Part shown: positions 34,688 through 49,900 of the stretch, piece after piece
Layout of the letters: the number at the start of each line of letters is the position of its first letter
Position numbering within the stretch: the stretch's first letter is position 1
Assembly: GCA_963555705.1 (NCBI GenBank)
Contig: OY743180.1
Span: forward strand, 37,976,129-38,040,128
Source of the DNA: Ligustrum vulgare
Lineage: Eukaryota > Streptophyta > Magnoliopsida > Lamiales > Oleaceae
DNA length: 64,000 nt
Direction: 5' to 3'
The notes under the pieces: generated by a model
Database searches by the model: none
Told to the model about the DNA's origin: nothing
What the model saw: only the letters and a program-made list of their open reading frames with translations
Made by a program: the position numbers and the translations under genes

Positions 34688-37600
34688 GTATAAAATAAAT
34701 AAAAAATTCAAAGTTGTCATGATTATAGATATACAATCAGTTTATGCATGAGACTGCATCCAAGCACACTACGGGACTTAGGGTACCCTAGGAAAATGAA
34801 AAAGAAATGAGAAGTCATTGCTCAGGTTTAATAGAAACAAATTCCCTTTTTGAAATAAAATCCTGTTATATCCCAAATCCTCATTTCATTTCTACAACAT
34901 TCTACTCTCTAGTCCCTCTCAAGATTTTAAGATCGCGCAATCTGGATATCTTAATTCTATGAGTTTTTTATTCCATTGATTTTTGTTAAATTGTTTTAGT
35001 ACGTATCATTGAGTCACCATTACAGTCACGTTACAAATTAATTCTCCCTCATTTTTTTAATAAAATGGATCAAAAATTTACTGTCTGGAATTTTTTATTT
35101 TGAGAGTTGCTGCGCATCTGTTTTGTGGAAATAATTTACATAGAAGAAATATATGAACGGAACAAAAGGGGAATAGTACAACTTCAGTTGGAAAAACCAT
35201 GACGACACTGGACAATTTTTTATTTTTTATTTTTTTTAAGAAACAAAATTTTATTAAAAATAACTCAGGAAGTTACAATAACATTATAGACGAGTCGTCC
35301 ATCACAACGGCTTGATAAGAGCAACGGTCTATTTGGTATGCATTAAAATCAAATTTTTAGTAGATTTTGATAAAAGTTGATGAGATGAGTGGTTGAAAAA
35401 CTATGGGTCTTTATGAGTTGTTAAAATTATTTGTTGACTTCACACTTTTGATTAAAATCAAATTTTAATCTGAACCAAACAGGGGCTAAATGTTAAATCG
35501 GGCACGCCCATCCACAGGCTGCACAAGCTAAACTTTCATCTGTTAAGCCTTTCTCCTAGTCTCCAAGACTGTATAATGCTAAATTGCTAATGCATTTTAA
35601 TCAACTTAGAAATACACTATTTAAGTACGTAATCCCTATTCCTTCAAACATGGAGAATCATTTCATTTCCTAAAGTTCTCCACATACCCTTCCAATGTAA
35701 AAAATATTTTTACTGGTGAAATTGCTTCAAAAAAATATAATCAGAATCAATGCCTCCACTAATAAATATTTTCCACTCCACAAATTGTTAAATATTCAGA
35801 GATTTGACCGTAGATGAAGGAGGTTGAAATAAATTATCCAAAAACTTAAAAAAATTAATTCTCATCATCAAAGTACCTTCAAAGCTATATCCAAACAGGC
35901 TTGACGATTGAGCGGTCGGCCCAAAATCAAGCTCCAAACAACGCCAAGGCCCTGAGTTACACGATCACCATCACGACCATCTACTCCGGAATAACTTCCA
36001 CAGCATAAATCATCCAGCAGCCTCAATACAGACTCAGGTAAATAAGGAACTTCTCCAAGAAGTCGACTAAAAGACTTTTCAGTTGGTGGGAAAGCATCTA
36101 ACAAAGATTTTGCCTAAAATGGAGTAGTTAGCATTAAAAACTTTGCACTTACATGTAACACGTCTAGTGAAAAATACCTACCACTCCCAGAAGGAAATTT
36201 TCGTATAATGAAGCAGCAGAGGAGTTCTGAAGCGAATCTGACAACATGAGAGTGTGTAGATGATAAAGAACATGCATTACAAGCTCGTGTCCCTGAGAAA
36301 AAATTATATGAGAACAATAAAGAAAAAATATTATTTGGAGAAAACAATTAGTAAAGGAAGTACTGAAAGAGTTTGATATTTCTAGGAAAAGGACAGAATA
36401 CAGTAGGAAGAGAAAGTCAAAGCTGCTCCTTATGATGCACTGAATATCAACAACAAAAAAATCAGTGATGAGATTTTAAATGCCAAAGGAGAGGTGTCTT
36501 TATCTTTAAATTGGTAGCATCTTTGCTTCCATAGGTATAATTACAACCTAAGTCATTATACTCCACGGCTCTCTTATAGCAGGAGTCATGACAGCTAAGG
36601 TGCTTTACGAAAGAAGTTGTATAAAAGTCAAAATAAAACTAATATTTCACCCAACGTTAGTATTTTAATTCCCCATGTTTGGTAGAAAAGCAATGTTATG
36701 ATAAATCAGCGCAGAAAAAAAAAAAAAAAGATGATTCCAGATAACAAGAATGGATTGGGTGGGGTTTGGACCAACGAAAGAAAATTCAAGGCCAAATAGC
36801 AACAACTGGATATAGCACAACAGACAAATTGATATTACATCTTAGCAAGACACTAAAGTCAATTTTAGTATCTTTCCAATGGAGTACACCAAATTTACCA
36901 ACTCCAGTCAAACTGTCAAAGATTGATGCTTTCAGAATTAAGGTTTGAAAAAATTGACAGGAGCATCAACAAGGAAGAACAAAATCTCTTAACAATTTTA
37001 GCTTAATAACTTCAGCTGAAAAATAAACTAAAACAAAGCAATTCATATCAATTCAATGTCTGAAGCATTTATAACTACCATTAGCCGAATCTCAATAACT
37101 ATAAAATCAAATTTATCATATTCCAAACAATTTGAAATGTTGAAGTGGCATCTAAAATTTCTCCTCAGATCAAACCCGGAATAATCATGTTTCTAATAGA
37201 AATGCGGACCCCCTTTTTTTCTCCTCCACAGCGCCAACTCACAACCAAAAAAAAAGAGCACTATTTGTCCCAATCTATTCTGAGTGCAAGTCAGTCCCCA
37301 ACTTTTAAAAAAAAGTTTGTCCCCAATCTCTCACTTGCACAAGTAGTCCCGGTGGAAAGTCGTCAACCAAAAATCCAGAAAACGAAAAAAAAATAATAAT
37401 AATAATAAAATAAATAAAATCCCTACCAACCCACCCAAAAATTAACAATGCAAATTCTTGACCCCAGAAAAGAGGTAATCCTAATTTGTTCACTACTCCC
37501 AAAGAACTTTATGAAAATAGCATTCATGAGTTTTATGTGGACAATAAAATTGCATTTAAAAAGTGTAGGCCTGAATGAACATGTATGAAAATTCTCATTC

Positions 37601-39989
37601 CTCATTCGGTGTCATATCACCTCTTAAAACCTAAGAACAAGGCTGTTTCCCTAAGTTGAGTTCCGAACTTGTTCCTAATTATATGTAAAGAAGGATTTAT
37701 AAAATCTCAGGTGGAGAAGCTATCTTGGGGGAGATGAAGACTTTTGAGGAGAATGAGAGATGGGATTAAACCACCGAGAGAAAAAAGATAATGATGGCTG
37801 TATACAGATGCTTGCTATTAAATGTTAAGTTTATAGATCTTTTGAAAAGTATAGAGCCCAGGTATTAACAACACACTCAACCTAAGGAATTGATTACTAA
37901 TAGAGGCTCTAGTTGCAAAAAAATATGTCAAAAATTTACTTACAAGCTGCTATTATTGACTTGAACTGATAAATTGGCTAAATTCCATAACTCAAAAGGT
38001 ATTTACATACATGATTGTACACCTTTATCTATGTTAACGTCTATTTATGGCCAATAATCAACTATAATCAATTACAATAATACAGAATAGATTTTAACTA
38101 CTCGCATCTTCAATAGTTTGACGTCAGAACTACCCTTCTCCATGGAAGTTTAGGGAAAGAAGGATCTCCTGTCAGTCTTGAATACAAGACAGGCAGAAAT
38201 AAAGCATACCAGCTGAGAAAATCATTATATGGGCTAAAACAATCTTACTAAAGCATTAAAGATTTATCAGAGCTCTTCACACCGATGGTATTCCCAAAGC
38301 CAAGGAGACCACACTTAATATTTAGCATTCAAAAGACATGCAAGTTATTGGTTTATTTTGATAACTATCACGTTATATACAATTATGAAAGACATTTCTC
38401 TCGATATATCTATAACAAGCATATGTTCATATTTTGATAGACAGTTTAGGAACTTGTATTCATCACATACACCATTGATAGTCTGTTGAGCAGGGAGAGA
38501 GAGAGAGATACCTTTTGCTCTTGATAGTCCAATACAATTCGTTTTTGCATCATCAAAACAACATCTGTATCGGCATCAATCTACAAAAAAAAAAGTAAGA
38601 AAGATGCATTGTTAATTGATTATTCCTCAGTTATTGAGCACTGCAAATGAACTACCTTCAGTCAAAACAGTGTAAAACACTAACTTTGCAATGTTAACAA
38701 TTTCTTGGGGTTACTCTTTCCCACTGCACATTTTAACGGGTAAAATATCAAAAGCTCCTTAATAAGTAGGGGGGAAATGAAACGGGCCCTCCAAATTTCA
38801 TGGCTCAGCTCACAAGAGCTTTTGAATTTTCACTAACAATAAACTAGCCAAGGAAGCAGTAAGATTAGAGCATCTCTAATGGTTTATGAATTGTAAAAAA
38901 ATCATAGCCACATAAGAAAAGCAAAAAATGATTTAAAAATTTCATCTTCAATGGTTAGTTTTCATTCTTATATAATGCTGATGTGGGTGGGATATTATCT
39001 AGTACTATATCCAGGTATCGAAAACGTGCCAGACAAAGTGACTGGGCAAGTATTAATTTTTCATTTATTTAATCTAAGAAAATGGGGCTAATTTGAAGAC
39101 AAATGTATACATAAAACGAACTCCACTGGGAATAAGCTTTAAATTCCATTATTTATTGTATCAATATAAGTGGAATATTTATCTATTTAACTGCCACATA
39201 GATCAAATTATATATAAACCATTAGAGATAGTCTTACATGCTGATTTCTGAAAAAGTCAATCTAAATATTAACTGCTTAGTGTAGAGTAAGTCACCATGC
39301 AAATTTGCAAAGCCTTGGATTTATCTCGCTTTATGGTAAGAAAGAAGTCAGGAGATGATATTATTAGTACATAAAAAGAGTATTGAAAATATAGCAACCA
39401 AGGAATCTCCTCAAATATAGCAACCAAGGAATCTAACTCCATCTACTCAGGGAAAAGGATACAAATTCTAAGGTGACGTTCTGTTTGTATTTTATTTTGT
39501 ATTTTCATTTTCGAAAATGTTTTGTGTTTTGTGTTTTCATTTTTGTTTTCAAATTTGCTGAAAACGCGTTTGGTTTGTCATTTCTGAAAACTGTTTTTGA
39601 AAATGAAAAGCTGAAAAACACGTTCTGTTTAAAATTTTTCAGAACACTATTTAAACTATTTTTAATTAATTTGCTTGCAGAATACTACTAACTCCAACTC
39701 AAATTTCCTTTCACAATACACTAAAAATATGGTTATATGCAACACACTAATGTGAGCATTAAGAGTCTATATTAACACAGCTTGGTCAGGTTCGGGACTT
39801 GAGAAAGCTCTACTTCTATTAAAATCCAGAAAATGCAAGTTCTTTCAAAACCACCAGAGTCCATTTATCATTGCATTTTTTGAAATATAACAACAAGAAA
39901 TCTCATTTAATTTTTTTTTTTTTTTTGTAATGTTGATATTGAATTCAAAAAAACTTTATTTAAACTAAGTTCCAAATTAGGATAATTCT

Positions 39990-40024
<35 letters not shown>

Positions 40025-43000
40025 TATTGAAGCTTAGTTCCAAGCTAGGATAATTCTAAAAAAAATAATAAAAAAATAAAAATTTTATATTAAGCTTAGT
40101 TCTAAGTTAAGATAATTCTATAAAAAAAAAAAAATCCCAAAACGCATTTTCTGCGTTTTGGACATTTTTTATCGAAATACACACAAAACGCCCAAAACGA
40201 TGTTTCGGGCGTTTTCCGTTTTGTGTACAATTTTTTTTTTTTTTTTTCCAAAATGCGTTTTCGAAAATGGTAAAGAGAACGCGTTTTTAGCGTTTTCGAA
40301 AATAAAAACAGAAAACGACCTCAAAACAGCAAAGAGAACAGGGGCTAATTTTTTATTATTAAGTCTCCATGCACAGATTACCATCTTTCGTGATCTATTT
40401 CAATTAGATGCCTTGGTGACCATTCTTCTAATAGATGGTTCATTGTTATTCCTGTCAGGCAAATCCTAGTTTCAACAGAAATAATCAACAACGATGTCCA
40501 AGTTCAAAAATATGGATAACCAACATAAGGTGAATACAAATATATACAATACCCCTCATGGGGAGGCCGAGTTGGTGAAATAAGTGAGCGTGGAGGCCTT
40601 TGATCACGAATTCAATTTTCCCTACCAATATTTTCTCAATCGAGTCTCGCACCAGGCTTGCCTAGTGCGGTTTACCTCTCTAACGTGGTTTGCAAGATAT
40701 TGCATCTAGCCCAAGGGTTTACCCAGTGCGCATCCGTTGGGTAGCGACTGCGGGTTCCCTCGTAAGTCAAAAATATATATAATTGTTTAATTTATTACTA
40801 AAGCAGTTGTGTGAAACTTTGATCCAACCTGTGCAAACAATCGAGAAAGCAATGCCATTTGTGTCTGCTTGATATCAGTTCTCTGTATGTTCTGGTATGA
40901 GTCAAATATTCGTTCAAGAGCCAGTTTGATCACAGTTCTTTGATTATCTGCAGTCAGCTCCACATAAGGAGGAAGCACCGGCAATTGCTCAGACACAATT
41001 TCAGAGATCTCCAAATTTGAAATAGGTGGTGAAAATTCATCGTCCATTTCTTGTGATGACGGCGAATAAGCCTCAACCAGCATTGTGGCATCCAATGATG
41101 TTTGTGCTACAGTGTCCTCAACTTTGCTGAGGGTGGACAGGGGAAAATCTGAAGCAGCATTTCCTTTACTATCTGTGATAATCTCTCTCTCTTCCATATC
41201 CTGAACTTCCAATTCGAGAGTAGATTGGCCAGCTTCTGATTTTACAGAACATTCTAACAAATTTAAATCAGTTGAAGTTTTCGCAAAAGGAGACACTGAA
41301 ACACTTTCAGAACTAAGCAGAGGTGGCAACACGGGGGCTTGACTGAAAGAACTAGAATCATCAAAATCAGATTGTAAAGCACGACGCTGGATGGCACTTG
41401 TATTATCTTCCCTGACAGATGTTGGTGAAACTTCAACTGGTGCCACCACACGCCTTGGATCAAGTCGACGAGGATCCTGGACCATTTATTCAAATGTTAA
41501 CCACCACAAAATATTAAGGAAATGAACTCAAAGAGCAAAAAGAACTAACTAAATTAAAAAAGAAGGAAAAAAACCGTTACATAAGTGGGCAAGGATTACC
41601 CTTCGCGGATCACGTTTGGAATCCGAAGGAAGATTACTGGAAAAAAGCATATCAGAAGATGGAATGCTTGTCATGCTTGATGAAGATACAGGTAGTTGAG
41701 CCGCAAGTCCTAAAGTCTGCATAGACATGGAACCATTTGACGCCACAGCCTGGGATGGACTTGAAGAATCACTTTGACAATTTATTGGCAGGTTACCCAA
41801 TGTTGCCAGGGGAGGCAGATTCTTTGGCAGGTGCTTCATATTAGTTATGACTATATCTGCAAGTAAATCTGGATGAATGTTGGATATAAGAATTTCAAGA
41901 GATTCAACACCTCTTTCTCCTTCTGCAATTAAAGCACCAATCATGGAAATCATCTGTTCAACAGGAGTCAGATCCCGATCCAACAGAGGCTTAGGAGATA
42001 TCCCATTGACGTGATCCTGCCCAGCTTCATTCACGTCAAATCTTGAATCTGTGAGACCATGAGGGCCACCATAATGTAACTTTTTACTATTTACATTATT
42101 AGTATTATTTGAATCTTCATTCTCCATTGGCGCCGACCTTTTCTTCATCAGATCTCCTAAATTTGGCAGTTGATCTGATTGCTGGTCATCCTGAAAAAGA
42201 GAGGCTAAGTCACTAAGGTCGTTGTAAATATATATCAGGAAGCAACAATCCACCAGACTACAACAGAATGACTCCAAAGAACTAGAAATACTTGAAACAA
42301 TGACTTTTTCCAAGAAAAATACCTTGCTCAATCGCAAATCCCGTGAAGCACGCTCGTTGCTTCTCATAATTTTATCCAATTGTCGAATAACTTGATCAGC
42401 TGCATCTCCTGCATTCATGGCTCGCAACGCCTTAAGCAATCTCTCTCTCGACTGGGGAAAAAGAACAAAGGGATTTCAAGAATACGTCAAACATTAGAGA
42501 TTGACCTTTTTGTTTTTTACTTTTGGTTTCGACACAATGTCACTACCTACATATATGCACATATACAATTAACATATTAACTAGAAAAAAGAAAGTTCAA
42601 TATTACATAGAATTATATATTTATGGAAACTGAAGTTATAACATGTAAAGCATTCTCTGTGAGAAAGACCATAAGTTCAATTAAAGCTTCTACTACCATG
42701 AAAGTAGAAAAGGAACAATTTGCTATGAAGAAATGTCATAATAGCTTCCACTGCCATAGAAGTATAAAAAGAACAATTCTCTTTTGAAGAAATGTTATTG
42801 AAAAGATTCTGACTGAAGCCTAAAACCTCAACATCTCTACAGCAAGCTAATGTCGTCTAACGATACATCTATAATATTTTACATAAAGCATTACCTCTAC
42901 AATGACAGGATGAGCACACTTCATAAATCCTAAAAATGCAGTTCTTAGAGAATACTGAATACTGATTGTATGCCGAGCCTTCATTGTCTCAAAGTTCACA

Positions 43001-46000
43001 TTAAAATCAAGCAGTGCAGGGAGGACAGAAGAATAGTACATAGGTCTTTTCCTTGCTATTGTTGCGAGACTGCAAATGAAGATATATTGTTAGACAATAA
43101 ACAGAGCTGAAACATGAATAAATAGTACATTGATTTTAACACTCGAACAAAATAAAACATAAGCTTCTAACATATATCCTCAACAAAGGAGACAAAGGTC
43201 TAAAAACGTGAGCTGCTCCAAAATATAAGGCAAAACCATAAAAATTCAAATTAGATACAAATGCATCCAGGGGGAGATTTTTTTAAAAAAAAAAAAAAAC
43301 AAGTGGATTCATGACGGCAAACAACTTGAATATCATAATTCATTGTCCTATATAAATTAGAGAGAGAGAGAAACAATTATAATCACTCGTACTAAGGAAA
43401 GTGAAAGCCCACAAGCTTGACAATGTCGGACAAATTCCACGGCACATGGTATATTTTTTTAACAAGAAAAACAGAATCAATATTTTCAAAAAGAAAGCCC
43501 TTAAAGTGCATGAGTCAGCCTGAAGAGGTGCTGGCTGGCACAAAATTCAATCCCCACATTAACGTGGACTGCAAGAAAATCTTTTCTCCTCGACAAATTA
43601 AAATGAAATTCAGTGACATCCTTTGTCATGATAAACATCAAAATTGCAAAAATACTAGTCACTGCCAACTCCAAGGAAGCCAAAACAATGCTTGTTTATA
43701 TTCCAGAGAAGCCAAAACATTGATTGTTTATCTTCTGACAATCATCTTCTGATAAAAAAAATTTTTTACAGCAATAACCGTGTCAATAACCTTTTTTTTT
43801 TTTTTTGGGTCAAAAATTAAAACAAGTTTGATGACTTCAAAATCCTGTCACTACAAGTAGCAACACTCCAGAAACTGTTCAAGACTTCTAATCTCTTGTT
43901 GTACATAATAAGCCATCACATGATGCAATTTTGTATGGATCAACGGAAATTAAATAATTCTGACATAAAAGTCAAATGGACGAGGAATATAATCCATTTA
44001 CTGGAAAACTAAGATTGTCTCTTATACAGTAGTTATTTGGTCACTAGAACTATCAGTTACCACAGAAACAATCTTTAGAATGAACAATCTGGACCGCTGT
44101 AAAATCACACATATTAAATCATACCACATTAACCATGACAAAACACGAAGATGGGGCAAAAAGGGAACTCAGAATTAGACTACTTTCTGTTAGAGAAATT
44201 AAACCATGCACTTAACAAATATGACCACAAATTTCAATTGCACAGAACCACTTCAAGAAGACCAAGGCATGACCACATTATGAAACAAATCAATTGCATT
44301 ACCACTAGAAAATTGTTCCTCAGAAAATGCCAATATTAACAAGATCACAAGTCCAATCTCAAAGAAAGGTTGCAGTTTAGCCAGCCTCCCCCAAAGTACT
44401 AGATGATTAAATTTGCACCTACATCTACTAAGCTTTTTTCCATTAAGATTAAATTCAACTTCGCTGTATGAATGAGCGTATGTAGCTAACGTTCAAAAAA
44501 TTTCTAGGCCTAAGGGGTATTTTTTATTCATATAATCACGGGGTAATGACACGAACTTTAGAGCCAAGTAGAGTTCTAATTTTTTTTTAAAAACAAGGTT
44601 ATGCTAGAGCAAAGTATGCATGCAGTTGTACAGTCAAAAAAAACATACAGAGATTACAATACCCAATAAATGCTTAGACTAGAAAGATGAATGCAAAACA
44701 TGCCCCACAAAATGTTCAGCACAGATTGCAAACCGAGTAGTAGTGCACTCACAGTTGTGTTCTATTAAAGTTTCAACTACTCTACGTACTGCATACACTG
44801 GTTACAAATCTTTAACTGGTTCAAATATCGTTTAATAGTAGCAGTTCAGATTTACCATACCTAGACATTCTTACGCAATAGTACCAAAGATATTACCCCA
44901 ACCGTAGGTGCCAAAAACTAGGAGCACAATAAATGACACTATAGAAGATTGTATGTGCTAAGGTGCATGTGAAAAACATGAATGCAAGTATGCAGCAAAC
45001 TTTAATCCATCACATCAATTTTACTAAATCCATGAGATAAGATTCTACACAGGTGGTTCCATATTCTATGAAGGTTCCAGCTATATATGGTACTTTAATT
45101 AGCTTCTGTTAGTCAATCAACAAGAATGTCCTGCAACTTTACGTCATGCTAGCCTAGTAATGAATATCAAATTCCTTCAATAATGTAGAAAATTTATGCA
45201 GTTCAAACATAGGCTGGTCACAGTATTGTGCGAATTAAGCATCAACAAAATGTCCAGTGGCTAATTAACATACAATAGAAAACCAACCGCTGGAGTAAGA
45301 AACAATACAGGAATAGAGAATTATTAACAAACAAAGGTTACTTTCTCATCCACAAAAATGAGATAAACAATGGTTTCGTTCCTTTCCATTTCAATCATTG
45401 ATCACAAAATAGCCTTAGTTTGCAAGTCCATAATGAAAGTATGATAAGATAAAGTTGTTGGTATACTAATCTTCCTCCTATGAAAATAATGTGTAACCAC
45501 CCCTTCCTTAGGCCATTCTTCACTTAAAATATTTTTATTGTTGACCACAGCAAACCCAAATGCCATAATTGCCTTTTTCAACAAGTTATAGCATTTTTCA
45601 ATTTCATTGAAGGAAAATTCTTGAATTAACTTTACTTATTCAGCCCCTGTTTAATGTGTTTATAATGTTTAAAAAGAGATTATTTGAAATGAATAGTGAC
45701 TTTTAAGAGAATCTTGTGGTTAAAAAGTAAGGAATCTTTTTTTGATTTATGTGTAATATTATTTTATTGATAAATGTGTGGTTGAAAAGAGAGAGAAGTG
45801 TGTTAAATTTTTAAAGGGAGCCAAACGGGCTCAAAAAGATATCAGACTGTCACTTCAAATCTATGTCTTCCAGAGTGGCAACAAAATTAGCTTACTTTGT
45901 ATAGAACTGCTTAACATTTAAAAACTCACTAAAGGATCTATATACCATGCACCCAAACTGGACTTCCTTCTACAATGTAGGTTGGCTATGGGATTTAGAT

Positions 46001-46869
46001 CATGAACAATACTACACACCACACAAGAATATGCTTTTCAAGTGCAGATCATTAATCATGAATATTATACAAGCTGCCATCATGAATATTATACAAGCTT
46101 CCACCTCCATGCCCATCCTGAAGATGCAACAATTGCAGTTGGTAATCTGACATCTAATGCATAACTTAATTTCAAAATGTTTCCCATGCTTCTTCATTCT
46201 AATAGCATCATGCAGTGAAAGTTAATAATCGTTTACTTAATAAACAGTACACGATCACAATTTTCTCATAATATCTTCTGTTACATGAATTAAAACTAAA
46301 ACACTAAACTCTTCTAGTTCTATGCGAGCGACGTCACTCTTCTCATCTTGATGGCATCTTGCATGATCAGCAGAACTAAATTCAGCAGTAGAGGATATTA
46401 AGTAGACCAATCAACCATTTTAATGTTCGTTTTCCAAATTTTGTTTCTCACAACACTCATATAGCAATTCAAATTTGGAGTTTATAGATATTTGTTAACT
46501 GCCTTCACCAGAAACACATCTAGCTGTTTGATGCTCTTATTTGTCAGAGAGGAAATTATACTGATTGACACACAACAACTAAAAGGAATTCATCTTATTG
46601 AATAGTTGCAACTTATAATGCTGAAAATAAAATGAAGGCATCCGCTGTCCCTTTTAAGGCCAAGAATACAAACCACAAAACCTGCTTGCTTCCTCAGGGA
46701 AACAGAAGATACTGCTAAGAACTGATCTTTAGATCAGAAAAGCTAACAAACCCAAAAAATTTAATGAAATTCCAGTTGGAAACAGCATTGAAATAAAGTT
46801 TCAGAGCAACGGAACTATAACAAGATAGCTGAGCAACACCATCCTCGAATGATGAAAATGATTGCCATA

Positions 46870-46912
<43 letters not shown>

Positions 46913-49900
46913 GATCGAGATTTTCTAAAAAGATATACATTTATAAACAGTATTTACAGCGTCACACACTACAACTGTATGTATATACAAAAACACATTT
47001 TAATAAAATGGTTGAAGTAATATGGCCTCTCAACAATGTACAATGCATTAGATTGCTTTCCCCAATAATTTTTAGTGCAAACCAGCCGGTCTATGAACTG
47101 CCAATGTTGTTGACATCAGCTGTTATCTGACCCACCAATTCAGCATCCCAAGCAAAATGCCATTTAACTCTGTGTTAAAAAGCTGGACAGCATATTGGAA
47201 TAATTAGCATAGAAAGGCAATTGAACTTATACCACAACCAAATTCAAGCATCAGGGATCCCACCAAAAATTCTAAAACATTTGAACTTATTCAACATGTG
47301 GAACTCACCATTACAGAGAATTCCCTAGGGGCTTTGTTTGCGCACAATTTTTTTAACAAGGTTTTGGCTCTTATCTTAGAGTTTAGATTAGAAAAGCAAA
47401 CCACAAACTATATTTTAGACTGTATGATTGCACACTAATCGCTGTGAAATATGGTAATTTCAATGAAAATCCTGGTGAGAACTTGTTCTGAGATAAATTA
47501 AAATCAAGCAAACTGATAAAATTTAGCAGGCATAAGTGCAAATTGGCATCTCAGAAGTGTATTAAAATATATCAAAAACTGGATTGTATAGAGGATCATA
47601 TTGATGGAGATGAATAAGTACCAAACCCCGGATAGAAATATGAAGACTTGTCAGACGTATAACCCAATTACAATAATAAGAAAAAACTAAAACCACTTCA
47701 CTAAAGATCAATACAGGACAGGTGAAAAACATGAGAGCACATATACATCATGCATCTACCAAGCATCCTGAAAATGGATCAAAAATCCATGATGGATATT
47801 CGCAAACTACATGCTATAAAACCAATGTTTAAAAAGGCAGAAATAGGCACTAAGACGTCTTTCGATTGTGAGGTAAGGCGTAAGCCTCAAAGCGCTTTGA
47901 GGCGTAAGCCTCACCGCAAACCAAGAAATAGACAATTTTTTTAACATAATATCAAAAAATCAATTTCATCAATAAAAATAGTCTACTTTATATCTAATAA
48001 TGTAGCATCTACACACATTGTCCGAAAGTAGTAATTTAATACTCCAAAGTTTGAAAACATGCCACAAGATCAGAAAATCCTAACAAAAAAGCAAGTCTCG
48101 ACTATCAAAAATATTATGTTGGGGAACAATTTTTACTCATTTTGCTATTGAAAAAATGTTAAACTAAATAAGTTTAGAAGTTTAAAGTTTGTATTTTTTG
48201 TTTATAATATTAGGTTAAATAAAAAGGCCCAAGTTCAAAAAAATAAAAATAAAAAAATATGAGGCTTACGCCTCATGCCTCATGAGGCGTAAGAAGTGAG
48301 ATGTATGCCTCAATTGATATGGCGCCCGCCTCACAGAAAGGCACTTTTTTCAGCGCTTCAAGGCGTCAGATGTGCGCCTCAAACTGAGGTGAGCCTCGAG
48401 GGGCGCTTGAGTTCCCCCTTTTTATTCCATGTATAAAACCTGACTATAAAAATAAAAATCAACTAAAAATTGCAATGCTTGCAGATGTAAAAGAAATTGT
48501 ATCAATCTTCAAAATTAAACTAGAAATTAAAAGCATAAACAAATATGAAAGATGAAGCAATGAAAAATCAGGTACTCTACACGGAAACTATAAACATAGT
48601 TCTCTGTATAAACAAAAGGGGAACGATGCACACCACCACCCAATTTCTCATCATAAACAATTCACATAAATTGAATATAGAAGCAAGAAAATACTTTCAC
48701 ATCATTTTGAAGAAGGATGATAATGACCAGAAATTATCAATTGGCCCTTTCTCCTTTGAACTTAAAAGACCCAAAATGGTGCTGACGTCGGACCCAAAAC
48801 TTTATTATATTCTTTTCTACTATATAAATAAAGTCATACATCGCAGCAGTTCGTGAAAATAGCAGAAACATTTGAGACCTTGGAAAAATTTTAGTTTGAT
48901 GAGTCTTAGTAATATATCACTATAATCCAAATTTACATTTTCTAATCATTTAATTCAAAAAGAGAACTTGTAAGTTTCATTTTGGATCTCAGATGTTAGA
49001 GAGGAAAATCTTCCTGCATCTGGATTTTTAAAAAAAAAAAAAATTTGAAGTAAATGGGTGCATTCACAAATTAGCTGATACAATCTGATATTTACATAGA
49101 CAATCTGATGTATACATGCCTTTCAAATGGAACCCAATGCTTACTCCCAGACTATGGACCAGCATCCCTATGTTGTCAAATGCTAATCCATATAAGTTCT
49201 ATAGACCTGGATTTCTAGAAGGAATCAAATCCATCTTTAAATAGGAGCTCTGTTGAAAGCATTTTTCTGTTGATGAATATAATTGAGTTTGAGTCCTAGT
49301 GTGCTATCATGGATGCAATAAAACCATAAGGTGGATGATTAAAGAAGAGATTGTGCATAATTAATAATTTCTTCATAATTCTTTAATGCATTGGAAATCT
49401 GAAAAACCACACTCAAATTTCTACAAAGCTCAATGTCATTTAATGATTAACATTTATCTACTACATATTAACACAATTATGAATTATCTAATCCTAACTT
49501 TTTTGGAATTAGCACATTTTATCACAAGCACTTATTACTTAGAACCTGATTGGTCCTAGATAAGTTTTGGAGAAATTTTTAAATGTTGTTGAAAAGAGTA
49601 GAAAGTCTAAAAACTAATAGGTCCCACAGAAATGAGTGATTGAAAATGAATTTGAGGGGAAAAATTAGAAAACATATTTAGGAACAAACAAGCTCTTAAG
49701 GTGATTTTTAAAATTCGAATCCTTGAACTGTTTCTTCCCTCAGGTGTAAAATTACATTCTCCATCAACAAAGAGATCAACTGATTTTAGTTTTGCTATTG
49801 CTGTTTGTTCAAGTTCTTCATAAGAATTCTTGCTACAGCATGATAAGTAACAAATATGCAAGACAGGTTTTGCATGCCCAACAAAGAAGAATATAATAGA

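Larger units (their letters stand above)
33977..35876 (-). other. Intron 12 (1.9 kb) with microsatellite and MITE
   Basis: Contains an (AC)n-(AT)n compound microsatellite at 34601-34693 and a hAT-like MITE at 35325-35487. No gene. Confidence 0.7.
38581..40828 (-). other. Intron 9 (2.2 kb) with Tourist MITE, hAT-like element and SINE
   Basis: Almost the whole intron is mobile DNA: a MITE at 38868-39233, a larger hAT-like element at about 39475-40349 and a SINE at about 40555-40770. Confidence 0.65.

Noticed and set aside
40158..40469. 103-codon plus-strand open frame in intron 9
   Set aside because: It spans the end of a hAT-like element and a T run; no homology, and it is inside an intron of a spliced gene.
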